64,000 nucleotides of DNA from Eutrigla gurnardus (taxonomy: Eukaryota; Chordata; Actinopteri; Perciformes; Triglidae). Of the stretch, positions 9,311 through 21,204 are shown in pieces (the stretch's first letter is position 1; the number at the start of each line of letters is the position of its first letter). Below the pieces are notes generated by a model. That model saw only the letters and a program-made list of their open reading frames with translations, was not told the DNA's origin and did no database searches. Both the position numbers and the translations under genes were made by a program. The stretch covers positions 10,141,819-10,205,818 of the forward strand of contig OY741281.1 in the NCBI GenBank assembly GCA_963514095.1, given 5' to 3'.

Positions 9311-12300
9311 GCAGCGTCAGGTGTTGCTCATTAACTCCAGGTTGTCAGGGAGTCGGGGCACTGAATTGCGAGAACGCAGAGGCCACCTGAGGCTTCTTCT
9401 GCTTGAGAAATCATAGATTATAAAAGTTGCGTTCATTTAATTGTAGGTATAGCATGTCAATATATATTTCTTTTTCTAATTGTGTTTTTTGTGATGAGTA
9501 CTTTCACACATTACCTTAATGTTACGCAGCGAAAACTTGAGGTGGATTTTGCTGAGCTTAAACACTTTGATCAAGTTGTGTCTAACGTACAAATTCTAAA
9601 CGTACTTTAGTGTACAACAACACAAAGGCTCAGTAGTCCGAACCTGGGGGGCAAGTGGGTCCTGAGCCTTCAAGTGAACTATTCACATGGGTGTTAGATG
9701 GGTGACCTGAGAGGCAGTGACCCATCATGCCACCTTGTGAGTCGTGGTTATGAGTCGGAGTGTTGATGGTTGTTGATTTGTCTAGGGACTGATCTGAGGA
9801 CTGTATTGTATGCGGTTGATAAGTCATTAAAACACCTCCTCTGTTGAGAGATTGTCGTTCCAGGTTCCCAAAAATGGCTTCTTCGATATTTCTCTCAAAC
9901 CATATATCTTCCTTGGCCAGAATGTGAGATACCTGCAAAGTAGAATATCTGGTTCACCTTGGCCTGCTGCCACATGCTTCTCACAGAATTAACGACACTA
10001 CAAGTCCAGTTGCCTATAAAGCTTTCAAAGACTAGCATGACCTGGATGACTGAGAATCCTCACAGACATCTTACCAGAGGGAACTCAAATTCACTCAGAG
10101 CATTTTGCTGAATAGAAACTCGATGAAATTGCTTTAAAGAACTGAGGTAGGAGTTTATCCCAGACAGACTCTGCTATGTGTCAATGGGATCGGAACGGCG
10201 AGTTGGTCCTCTGCCTGCAGGAATATATTCTAACCTTTATTGAAAAGTTTTGCAACTGTATGAATATGTTTGATATATATTATTTTGCAAGGGAGTTTGT
10301 TCTTCTCGCCACCGGGGTGTAAAGGCCTTATTTGCTGAAGCATTAATTAAATCACAAATTAATTAATTTGTTGATAGACAGAAATGAATAAACAGCTTCT
10401 CAAAAGTGGTGAATAGCTGCTTTTCCACTGTTTTATAAAACACAGACAAACAGAGCAAAATGAAACAAGACCTCACTTTTGGTTCTGGTGATAAGTGATG
10501 GAAGTTTATTATAGACTAAGTGATTTAACAAAAAGCAAATTCAATTAAAAAAATAATCAAGATGTTAATCAATCATTTAAATGGATTAAAATAAAATTAT
10601 TTAAATAAATGGATTAAAATAAAAAAAAACATTTTTGGCCCCAATGCAGATAAATTTAGTTTTATATATTGTTTTGAAATCCTTGCCGCTGTGACAGGTC
10701 TAATTGATTAAATTAATTATTGTCCCGTTCTATTAAGTGTGTCGCAGCCATTCCAGTGAGCTGCTACGTACAATACTAGGGTCCTGGACCTCTTTACCCT
10801 GCAATAGCATGTCAAACTGGCTGCTGTGAAAAGGGCATATTTGCTATTTGCGTTGTGGTGATCAAAGTATGAAAAAAAACGAAAGAACAAACAGCAACTT
10901 CTCTTTACAGAGTTTGGTTAATGAATAAATCACACACCTTCGACAGACTCAAATAGGTGCTCACTTACAGGAAAAATAACTTTTATCTTTGATCAGCATG
11001 ACAAACGCTACAGTGGCACATCTCCACCGGAAAAAGACAACCGAACGGATAATTCGGTTTCTGCTGCTTCGTTAGGGCCTCTTCACACTGAAATAGACCA
11101 GGAGAAGTTGGTTTTCAGATTGAAAAGCTGTCTGAAACTTGCAGCTACAAAAAGTAATTGAACAGACTAGTGTGGGGGACATGTTCTCCGTGTTTCCCTC
11201 GTTGTTTGCAAATTAAAGAGATGTTATGTTGCTGTGAACAGGATTGTGGTCGGTGGAAAATTGAAAAATAAAGAAAAGGAGAACTGCCCCAGATTATATG
11301 ATTGTCATCCACCTGAGCTGAATGATGCCCTTTAACCTGTACAAACCTTAGACGCACACCATCACTGAGGAACCAGTGATTACCTCCCTCCAACGCTATT
11401 CTTTCTCTCACACAGCATTTCTCTCTTTGAACCTCTAGCCTCACATGTTTCCTGGCACAAGAGCCCTGCAGCCGAGAGAACGAGGTGGGGGGAAAAAAAT
11501 ACAAATGTCAAATATAAACCGCACAGACGCGCACACTGTACATGTACATCGGACAACCTGACCTTCAACAGCGTCTCCTGAGGCCAAACATGCTAAAGGC
11601 TACCTGTGTTCAAGCAAAGATCCCCGACAGCCTCCTGCACATGCTTTTCAAGCAGCACCTCCAATGAAAGGCCTGAAAATATTCCCTCTCTGAGCGGGAT
11701 CTGCTACCAGACACAGCTGATGGAAAGCCTGAGGTGAACACGGAAAGCAATTTGTCTCCGCAAAGCCATCAGACCAGCAGCTGAGGTGTTACTGTAGTTG
11801 TCAACAAGTAACCGACATTCAAAGAAACATCCAGACAAAGGACGCGCCGTCCTTCCTTCTGCAGATGTTGTGATGCAATGGGATTTAATCAAGCACTTCC
11901 TCCTACACACTGAGGCATTGTGTCAAATACATGCATACATACATTGTCAGAGCAACCAGACAGAACAGCAATCACCACGCCTGAGTGTTAAACCCAGCCA
12001 GGACTTATTACTCTTATCTAGATGATGAACATGATCCGCCAATTCATTATCAGCTAGTCCATGAGCAATGATTTTGATCATTTTTGAACTGCTTAAACAA
12101 ACATCAAACATACAAAGAAAGCGAAAACATTACATGTTGCTATGATATTTAAGCATGTTCCTTTTTGAACACACAATGATATACTAAATGACATATGGTA
12201 AATATGAGCATATTAACATACGTTGGTGCGTATTTTAGCACAATAATATACTAAATGTACATGTTAGTATATGAACATATTAAAGTTAGTATGCATATAA

Positions 12301-14487
12301 TAGCATATTCACATACTAACGTTAGCATCTATATATTGCCATACCATGCTAGCATGTTAACATTCCATCACTTTTTGCTCTTTTTTATCAATTAAACAAC
12401 TAACATCTGGAAACATGATGCATAGGTCAATTCAATATATTTGTTGATTATGTAAATAAACATTTTTAATTTTCTATGACTTAGTGGTGAATTTGACTAT
12501 ATCAGTTCCATGAAGTACATATTAAGAGGGTTATGTTTGGTGCTGTGTCGGTGTGATTGACACCTGTCTCTGGCCATAATCTTCAGCCACGGTGGTTTGC
12601 CACTCACTAAGCTGAGTTTGGCTCTACACAGAAGTCAAATTTCGAGTTTCTGCCTGAAGCAGCTGACAAAATAGTGTGTAGAATGTAAACTCCACAAAGT
12701 GTTCACTGAGGCCGATGGGCGACGGCGATACTGCATCGATATCCGTCTGCGTAGCCTCAAAAGACACTGATCGTTAGCCTTAAGTTGTTTGGTTTATCAT
12801 TTTTAACAATGTTTTTCATGCTTGCAATTTTGGCTTAAATACATTTTCTATTATAGCTTCCAAATAAATAACAGACTTGACAGTGATTTGGTTTCCACCG
12901 CATTTACACATCACACTCTGTTCTCTGACAGCAGCACAGGTGTGGACTTCTGTGAGCGAGACGAGCTCCAGAAACACCTGGCGGATCATTTTGCACCTTA
13001 ACCTAAATGTTAATGACTCGAACAGTTGGTGAGAAAATTGACTGATAACAAGCTTCGAGGAGGCCCGCCAATGTAATCAATGCGAGTAAAAAGAAAAAAC
13101 ATTTTTAAAAAGGACCAGACAAACAAAGACACAGTCAATGAAGAGCACAACGCACACTCAGCAAGCGAGTGCTAAACAGCCGTCAGCTGTTTTGTAGGGT
13201 CACTGTGGACCGAAATACGCCGACTCCCCTGTGCAAAAAAAATAAATGAAGGGGGAAGCAGATGGGAGAGGAGTTTCACAGCAGGAGCATCAGAGTGCTG
13301 CAGAGGTCATAAATCAGCCGCTTGGCATCGTGTGTCGTAAGCCACGCAGCGGAGTCAGACTCCGGGCATGTTTCAATCAACAGGCCAACAGACAAGCTGA
13401 CAGCAAGACACGCACAAGCGCCAAAGGACTATGACCGGCTCGATTAAGATACGACATGCTGAGGAAAAGACAGACATATATCAAGAGAAAAGGAGGGAAC
13501 ACCGTGAGTGAACTTCGAAATTGGGAAGCAGAATATGCAAATCGAGTCAGAGATATAGGTCATATATCTCTGGAGTTGATAATCATGGCAGCTTTAACAT
13601 ACCGTCATACAGAGTGGAGGCTACAGAGGAAGCACAATCTTGAATGAATTCTCTCAGGCTCCTATACGTTGATCTGAATCCCTTTGTTTGCTGGTCAATA
13701 CGAAGATTCAACATTTGTTTTGTTCCTTTGTTTCCTCATGGAGACTATCTGGTGATCCGAAAATACATTGATATGAGTGTAATGACTATAAAAACCACAT
13801 AACAGTCAAATGCAAGCTACGAGCCAAAAGTATTTTTACGCTCCTCAACAGGCGGTTTCACGCAGTCTGCCCGGGGAATTCAGTCAGGGATGGCTGCTAG
13901 CTGTGGGAGGATCCCCTCGGGGGATCTCCCGCCAGGATGCTGGTCCTCGACAGGTGCATTTCCTCCTTGCCCAGGCACTGTGACGGGCACTAAGATGGCT
14001 TGGAAAAAAGCCCGGGGTGAAGGTGGCTCGCACCTCTGACTGAGCTTTACAACACCCCTCTGACTCAGACTGTCAACTGAAGGGGTGTCTTGAAATATAG
14101 ACCTCCAGACTTGATTTTAAAAAAATGTAGGCAGTCGATTATTGCTTAAATCAAGCAAAATATTGGTGATCCAGCTCACTCAGTAACACTACCTCCTGTG
14201 GTGATGTCCAATCAGACTCTAGAATTTAATTCCAACGGAGCGATCTCAGCACTCAATTAGAGAGGGCTGGGACCATCTTTCCTGCTGCAGTCCTAGTGCA
14301 GGATTTAGTTTGATCTGATTGGCCATAAATATACATGAAAAACCTGCCTCATCTGGTATTAAGTAAACACAAACACTCACTTCTTAGGCCAAGTGTGGAG
14401 ATCCTTTAGATGCAATCCTGTAAAATATTGCTTGTGGGATTTTAAAAACAGCAAGTGCACAGAAAGAGATGTGCTCATTTCCTCTTA
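8646..14487. other. Noncoding sequence with sparse simple repeats
   Basis: No coding exon recognised. Contents noted: (GT)n at 9282-9311, an AT-rich stretch at 10500-10680, a tract rich in ATGTTAGTAT and GCTAGC-like words at about 12180-12365 related to the window's GCTAACATG repeats, and a short GC hairpin at 13904-13930. Frames of 62-119 codons have no protein-family signature or consistent splice sites. Confidence 0.35.
9282..9311 (+). repeat. (GT)15 microsatellite
   Basis: Uninterrupted GT dinucleotides. The 86-codon frame that runs through it is an artefact of the repeat. Confidence 0.95.
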
Positions 14488-14639
14488 AGGCAGGAACACA
14501 CCGGCCCAACCGGCTCGGACGAGGTCGGGAACACATGTTTGGTGTGTACAGCTGCGTCGGAAGCTTTCGGAGCCGCGCGGACGTTGTCTGATCAGACTGA
14601 GCATACGAAGTCTGAGGAGGTGGGCTGTTGGACGTCTGA

Positions 14640-14692
14640 GCCATTGGATACTCTGATTGGCGGTGTGCTAGCGAATCAGAGTATCCAATGGC
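14640..14692. repeat. 19-bp perfect hairpin inside the Harbinger MITE
   Basis: GCCATTGGATACTCTGATT (14640-14658) is exactly inverted at 14674-14692, with a 15-base loop. Each arm also contains a CCAAT-box word in one orientation. Confidence 0.9.
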
Positions 14693-14747
14693 GGTGTGTG
14701 GGCGGGGCGGAAGTGACGATGGTAAACAACAAACCACATAAACAGAG

Positions 14748-14951
14748 ATGGCGCAGAGTACAGATTTTACTTCGTCGTTGCATCGCACTTTTGGTTATTT
14801 CTGCACATTTATCGAAGCAATGGCTACGTGGAGCGAAGAGACGGAAGAGCAGCTGATTGTACTGGTGGAGGAGAGTTGTTTTTATCTGCACTCCGTTCCG
14901 TCATTTCCTGTTTTGGAGTACTGGCACGAGACTAGCGCCACCCGCTGTTAA
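14748..14951 (+). pseudogene. MADF/Myb-like accessory protein relic of a Harbinger element
   Basis: This 67-residue frame contains ATWSEETEEQLIVLVEESCF, the start of a MADF-like (Myb/SANT-related) DNA-binding domain. Such domains occur in the second ORF of Harbinger transposons, the DNA-binding partner of the transposase. It is preceded by GAAGTGACGATGGTAAACAAC and ends after about 45 residues of domain, well short of a full MADF domain of 80-90 residues. It lies wholly inside the MITE bounded by TTA, which supports a transposon origin over a host gene. The alternative is a chance frame, which I consider unlikely given the motif and context. Confidence 0.6.
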
Positions 14952-15129
14952 GGAGGCTTATTGCATCTTGCGCAAGCGCAGAACGTACACGCTGCTGTGT
15001 TGTCGGAAGCACGTCGAAGCGGTGTGTACAACGCAACTTTTCTGCCGAACGGGTCAGACGAGAGGCAACAGAGTGGGCGGAGAGTGGTCGGATAAGGCAG
15101 TTGGACGTCTGGGCGGTGTGTAGGGGCCT

Positions 15130-18100
15130 TTAGAGTTCAAGAAAAACCTGTCGATGCCACTAACAGATTCTGTGTGATTATGAAACCCGCAGGTCGCAAA
15201 ATGAAAACTCCAACTTCCCCTCGGTTCTCCACTGCTCCCCACCCGTGAAACATTTGGCAACAAAGCTGAAAAATTCTTATTTTTCCAGGAAAAGTGGGGA
15301 AGGAGGGCGAAGAGAGGGTTTTGTTTGATCTGACAGCCAGCTCGTGCTTTCAGTCAGGCCACCCGAGGAGTGGACGGATTATCATTGGCTGTTTGGGAGG
15401 AAGCAGAGCTGCAGGATCCGTCCCCGACCCGCTGAGGTTAGGCCTCTGGATGCAGATAAAGCTTTTCCTTTTTATCAAACACCTCGCGGAGAAAACCAAT
15501 CCCAAAAGCTGCGGTGTGGCGCTGCAGAACTGTTAGACTTAATGCTACAAAGTGGTTAAATTATAAGAGGAGAGGTAATGGCAGCAATTTCAAAGGGCAC
15601 ATTGGAAAATGATTGCCCTGGTAAGAATTGGGAAATTGCATGGTTATAATCCAACGCTTTAGAAAGGGCTTTCAATGATAACTTGGTAACCAAAAAGGTA
15701 TATTTACCATTTTAAGGAAGGAAAACATTTTTAAACCATCGGGAAATAAGGCTTTAACAAGTAGCATAATTATGATATAGCCTTTAAATGTGAACTTCAT
15801 ACATCGCCAGCTCCAGACTCCAGCGAGAGGTAGCTTTTCGAGAAACATCAATACCCAGAAATCCTGCAAGGTGACATCAAGGAAAAGCATCAACAGCACG
15901 ATCATGTCCGAACCGTGAGGCTTTGAATCAAAAGGAAACCCCAGGTAGCACAGAGGCAACACATCTGACGAGCTCAGCTTCCTCTGAATGGAGATACTCA
16001 CAACTCCTTTCACTCCATACTTTTCAGTGAGCGAGGACGTTCGCAACACGTGCCAGAAATTAATCTGGAGGGAATCCATGTTGACTCAGTGGGAACGAAT
16101 GAGACACTCGCTTGTGTGGCCTCATTCTGTGATTTAGGCTGATAAACAGGCTGTTTTTTCATATGAACATGGTTATTTCCTTTCTTTGGATTGTTGCCTC
16201 ATTTCAAAATGCAAAAAAAAAAAAATCAGGGATCGGTCCCAAAACTCTGAATCGGAGCACCCTTAAAAATGTCTCTTTATCCAAACAAGATGTCTCATTT
16301 GGAACAAAACGCAGGTGAACTTCTTCTCAGCACCTGGAGCAAAGTGCTGAATGGAAATCCAGCCCACTGAGGGAGCTCAACAGATACCAATATGGACACC
16401 TGTGGGCCCTCCTGTTGCCATGATCACCAGCAACAGCAGTCAGCAGAATCGGTGCTATCGTCACCGGCTGCCGGCAGGGGGGAAATCAGCACTTCCTAAA
16501 CAAATTAGCCCGGGGAAAACTGCTGAGGCCCGGAGCCTTTAATTACATCAACCTGAAACCAAATTATCGGCTGACTCTGCTGCGCGTAATAACTAATACA
16601 TATCAAATACTCCCCGCCCCCATCTCCTCCTCCTCCTCTTCCTCCTGTCCCACTCCATCATCAGTTGGAGCATTTATATTCCCAGGAGAGACGGAGAAAA
16701 ATGTCAGGACAAGGGAGACATGGCTTATCCGCCCTCGCTGGCCTTTTCGCTTCTCGTTCTATCACTCCCTCCATTCTTTTTGCTTCCCCGCTCAGGCTTC
16801 CTCATTCATTCTCCATTCTTCTCCCTTTTTATCCTGTCATCTACATTGCGAGGAGCGTCTGCTTTGTGTTTCCTCCGAGCCTCGGCTGTGTAAGCAGAGC
16901 AGGGCGAGATGAGAAGCAGAGGGGGGAATAGTGAAGCACCGTGTGCTGGATGGGATGAAAATGAGATATCTTAACTGCTTGTTGGCATTCAATTAAAGTA
17001 GATTAAGTTTTTCTTAGTCAAGGTTATCAGTAAAAAGTAGGGTTTTGAAGGGGATTGGATATAAGATGTGTGTCAGGTTGCTCAAGGTGTCACAAAGTCA
17101 CAAGATGATGAACAAAATAGGAAATTATTAAAATAACCCGTTCTTCCAGACATTTTTTAAATCATAAAGCACTGAATAACTGTTACATGACAGCCTTTTC
17201 CAGGTCAGTCATTTTTAGTTCCAGGTGCCCAAAAAGTACCAGCTGTTGTAAATCCTGATGCCCCAGAAACTATTTGGGCAGTTTTCAGTGCTGAACGTGG
17301 GTCAAACACAAAAGCACGAATGTGGCATTACAGCATTAATATGAGATCAAGCGTTAACACTCAGTTATGTCGCTGGGTTTCCCGGACAGTTTGACACGAG
17401 AAAAACACGGAGAGCGACTGAGACTGACTGAAAAAGAGAAACAAAACATAAATTTGTCATTTGCTTCATCGCTGAAGGAATAAATAATCATGAAACACTC
17501 AGTAGATCAGCTGTCTCCTTCTCATCCATTCATTATGTCTTCCAAACATCAGAGCAGTGCAACAGTTAGCGCAAAACACAACACGATCACTCATTTTTGT
17601 AATGCGTCATCAGTCTAATTTGCCAGATGTGGTGGAAACGTTAACGAGAACGGTGCGAAAGGGGAGTTATTACATCCTGAGTTTAGTACCTGTGCTTCCA
17701 TATGTCATTATGATTTAGCCGTTGAAAGGCTGCTGTAGATATTGTGTGGATTAAAAGGGTTTAGCAATAAAAAAAAAAGATATTCAACTTCAGTAAAAGT
17801 AGCAGTACCACGGTCTAGAAATACTATATAATAGGGTAAAAGTACTAAGGTATTATATATATGAATTATGCGCAATCATAAAACTGGGTTATAACTTTTG
17901 ATGCACAGCGTTAATGTTGATGCAGCTGCTGAATGTGCAGCATGTTTTAATTATAACCCCCCCCCAGTCATAATTAAATAGTGGAATCAATCTGAATTTG
18001 CAGAGTAACTAATAACTTATGTCAATAAATAGATACAATATTTTAGTACAGAACAGCAGAAAATGAAAATGCTCAAGCAAGGCACAAGTAAGTCAAAATT

Positions 18101-20657
18101 TAACTTATAGGTGCAGAACTTGACTTACTGTAGTTCATTTCCACCACGGGTAATTCATTTATCACAACCAAAAATGGCTTAACCAGTAAATAGTTTACTG
18201 GCTCCAGCTTCTAGAAGGGCAGACTTTGTCGCCTTTCTCTGTTTTAGATTATTTAAGGTCAATGTAAAAAATTTGGATTACTCAGAAAAAGTTACTAGGA
18301 CGAATTGATGAGGAATTAGAATCTCTTCCTGTTCTAAGATATTCATAAGTTGCATTCAGGATTTATTCCACAATGAATAAATGAAACAGGAACATGCTGC
18401 TGCATAAGCCTCCCGCTCTTATCTGTTCATTATAAAAACATTACTGTTTGAACCTGACATACCTTTTCACATGGAAAGACGAGCCCTGTGAAGGCAAGTC
18501 ATATTGTTTATCTTCCAGCCATTACAGGCCCATCCAGCCACTAAGGCAATTAATTACTGAATTATACCATGCTGGTGCACAATGAATGCAATAGGCCCTC
18601 GGGGCTTTTTTCTCATTACCAGGTACACACTGTACACAGGCGAAGCAGGGGAGGTTTTTAATAACATTTAGTATTCAGATTAAACTGTTGTATTCAGCCA
18701 AAGCTCCGGCTTCCAGCTCCAAAGTAGGATCAATTTACAATCCAATTAATTCAAATTGTGTGGAAACCTGCTCACAAGTAGGAAAACAATCAGCTGACCC
18801 AGTAATGGGGGTCTGGATCAAAAAGGGGGGGTACCTGATGTGTTTGACATGCCTCCTTTGATGCTTCGGTACACAACCAATACAACAATACAAGGAGGAA
18901 TTAAAATCCGCGGCTACTTAAATGTGTTGCGGTGAGCGTTAAAATGCCACCGAGGGCCTGCTGCTAATGTGCAGCGTTTCCATTACCCAAATGATAGATT
19001 TATTTCAGCTCAGAATCGCTGCAGCAGCACAGTTTTTCCATTTCATTCTCATGTTAAACAAACCACGGAAAGCACAAAAACACAGAAAGATAGTCAGAAA
19101 CTATACATCTCTAAAAATAAATAAACAATCTCTTTGCCAATGACAGCAAGTTGTCTATGCTCTTACATGCTTAAATGATTCACTATTTGAACTTTAAGGG
19201 TGAAACTTAATCCCCGTCATTCAATCATCTCGTCTCTAGCTTTTACCAGAGCTCAAGGTCAGCAGATGCAGGTTACGTGGTCGTCATGGAGATGGCTCAG
19301 CAGTCATCACATACATTTATACACAACCACCTGTTATTCCATACTAAAAGGTAATAATTCGGTCTTTAGTTTAGATATTTTTTTAGTCGAAAACTACAAT
19401 TTCCACATGCGTTTCCCTTCATGTGATCCTGAGTACAACTGACTGACTGAAATGAGACATCTCCATGACAACACAGCATCTGAGAGTTTAAGACCATGGA
19501 CGGTGACTGAAGCTTTTCTTGGTCAATTTATAATTTATTTGTTTTCTTAAATACCAGAATTATTCATACGACTGTGCTTATCTGTACATTTGTAAATATT
19601 GTATATACAAATATGAGGCGTTACTACATCCACAGTGGTTGAATTTAAATGTAATATACTTAAAAAAATCTATTTTTCCAAGTTGATATATTACCAAACA
19701 TAGGTAACATATATAAAAAATATAAAAAATAAAAAGGAATAAAAACATTTAAAATTAAAAAAAATATATGATTATCTGCATCTTTGTTTAGAAAAAAAAT
19801 CACAGAATTTTTCAGCTATCTTCCCTCTGTGTGTGTGTGTGTCTTTGTGTAAGTGTGTTAAAGCGTGTGTGTCAAAAGGGGTCAGATGTCCCTGCGACAC
19901 ATGTGACCATCAACCTCCCCGCTGGCAAGGTGCTGGACGAAGCTTCGCCGGCTGCCATGGCGACACGCAGACATCGAGACGCCTAATGCAGCAGAAGGGA
20001 AAAGCTGGCTGGCCCAGTTGGACACCCTGTTTGTGTGCGGCTGATTCAGACTTAAAACCAGGTAATACTAAAAGAAAAAGGGGGACGGTGGTGGAGTCAG
20101 TGAAGCACTTCCCCGCGGCAGTAAATACGCATTAGAGTCCCAGTGGAGGATTTGTGATGGATGAAGTAAATGGGATGCTGCTGCAGACTCCCTGGTGGCC
20201 AGGATGATATTTTTTTTATCTTCTGAACAGCATGTGTGATATTCCCTTTCACTGTTTAATACAGAAAGCCAGTTTCAGTGTGCGGACTGCATAGGAAAAG
20301 GGCATTCTCCTGTGTGATATGTGACAGACTAGTCTATCACAATCAAAAAGCAAATCATACACATGACATCTAATTTCCCATCCCATCTCAGAACACTGTC
20401 CTTTCTGGAGGAAAATGAAAAATATTAATTTCAAAAACACCTCCGTCCATCCCCGCCACCCATGGCTCGTTTTACATCCAACAGGGATCGGAGGAGCGGC
20501 TGCCAAGCATATAAATTTGGCTACGAGGACAGGCTCATTGGCAGCGCGGCTCAGAGTGAGCAGCAGTGGTAAATCCAGAAGGCAGTACGTCTTTATTATG
20601 GTGTGAATGGATGGAGCGATGATCGAGATGTGAAGTAGTGGACAAGGGGAGGAAGAG
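15130..20657. other. Unique noncoding sequence
   Basis: No gene accepted. A 135-codon minus-strand frame (15672-16079) is the longest here but has no family signature. A short fragment around 16225-16265 (GGGATCGGTCCCAAAACTCT) is part of a common fish repeat. A C-run lies at about 17958-17966, and 19660-19800 is very A/T-rich with lysine-type A runs. Confidence 0.35.
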
Positions 20658-21204
20658 TAGGGGTCGGGGTGATATGGAGAAAATCAAATATCACTACAAT
20701 AAATCAATATTGCAACAAATTGAGTATTAGTTCTTACTTCCCCATATAAGCTGGATCAAATTCAACCATGGCTAAGCCCCGCCCCCTGCTGCAACTCTGA
20801 CAAGCTGTCATAGCGACCATGGAGACCACATGGTCTGCAATAAGCATTTGAAGGATGTATCCAAGATGTCAAACTGATTCACATTATGTAAAAGTAAACC
20901 ACATTTCCTGGCGATCTAGACGGAGTACAATTAAATTAAGGAACTGTTCGTGTGAAGGTCTAACAATCATTAAAAAGTTGAGTATATTTTCAGTAGCTAG
21001 CATAGCATAGAAATGTAGCATAGTTGTTTTGACCATCTTCCTGCCAATCCCGCTGACTTCACCCATGATCACACCAGAAAAACTCAGTACCATCTAGTGA
21101 ACTGAAAAAGTAATAGTTAACCAAAGGTTTGATTCAAATTTGCAAGATGAATACTTGGCGATACAATATTGCCATGCAAAGATTGAGTTTTCCCTCCACC
21201 CCTA
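20658..21204 (-). repeat. MITE-like repeat with TAGGGGT ends, homologous to 6360-6810 in inverse
   Basis: The left end TAGGGGTCGGGGTGATAT and the inverse of the right end TAGGGGTGGAGGG share their first bases. Internal sequence (CACTAGATGGTACTGAG and GATTGGCAGGAAGATG on the minus strand) matches the repeat at 6360-6810. The ends resemble those of the hAT-like MITE at 23274, but no clear 8-bp duplication flanks this copy, so it may be truncated or old. Confidence 0.55.

Larger units (their letters stand above)
14488..15129 (+). mobile_element. PIF/Harbinger-type MITE, 642 bp, with TTA target duplication
   Basis: The left end AGGCAGGAACACACCGGCCC and the inverse of the right end AGGCCCCTACACACCGCCCA form an imperfect terminal inverted repeat. 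TTA flanks both sides (14485-14487 and 15130-15132), the 3-bp duplication typical of PIF/Harbinger. Inside are a 19-bp perfect inverted repeat (14640-14692) and a relic of a MADF-like protein (14748-14951). There is no DDE transposase, so the element is non-autonomous. Confidence 0.85.

Noticed and set aside
15672..16079. 135-codon minus-strand frame with hydrophobic stretches
   Set aside because: No recognisable family and no supporting neighbours. Possible acceptor and donor words inside would give only a 63-bp exon. One frame of this length in 64 kb is expected by chance.
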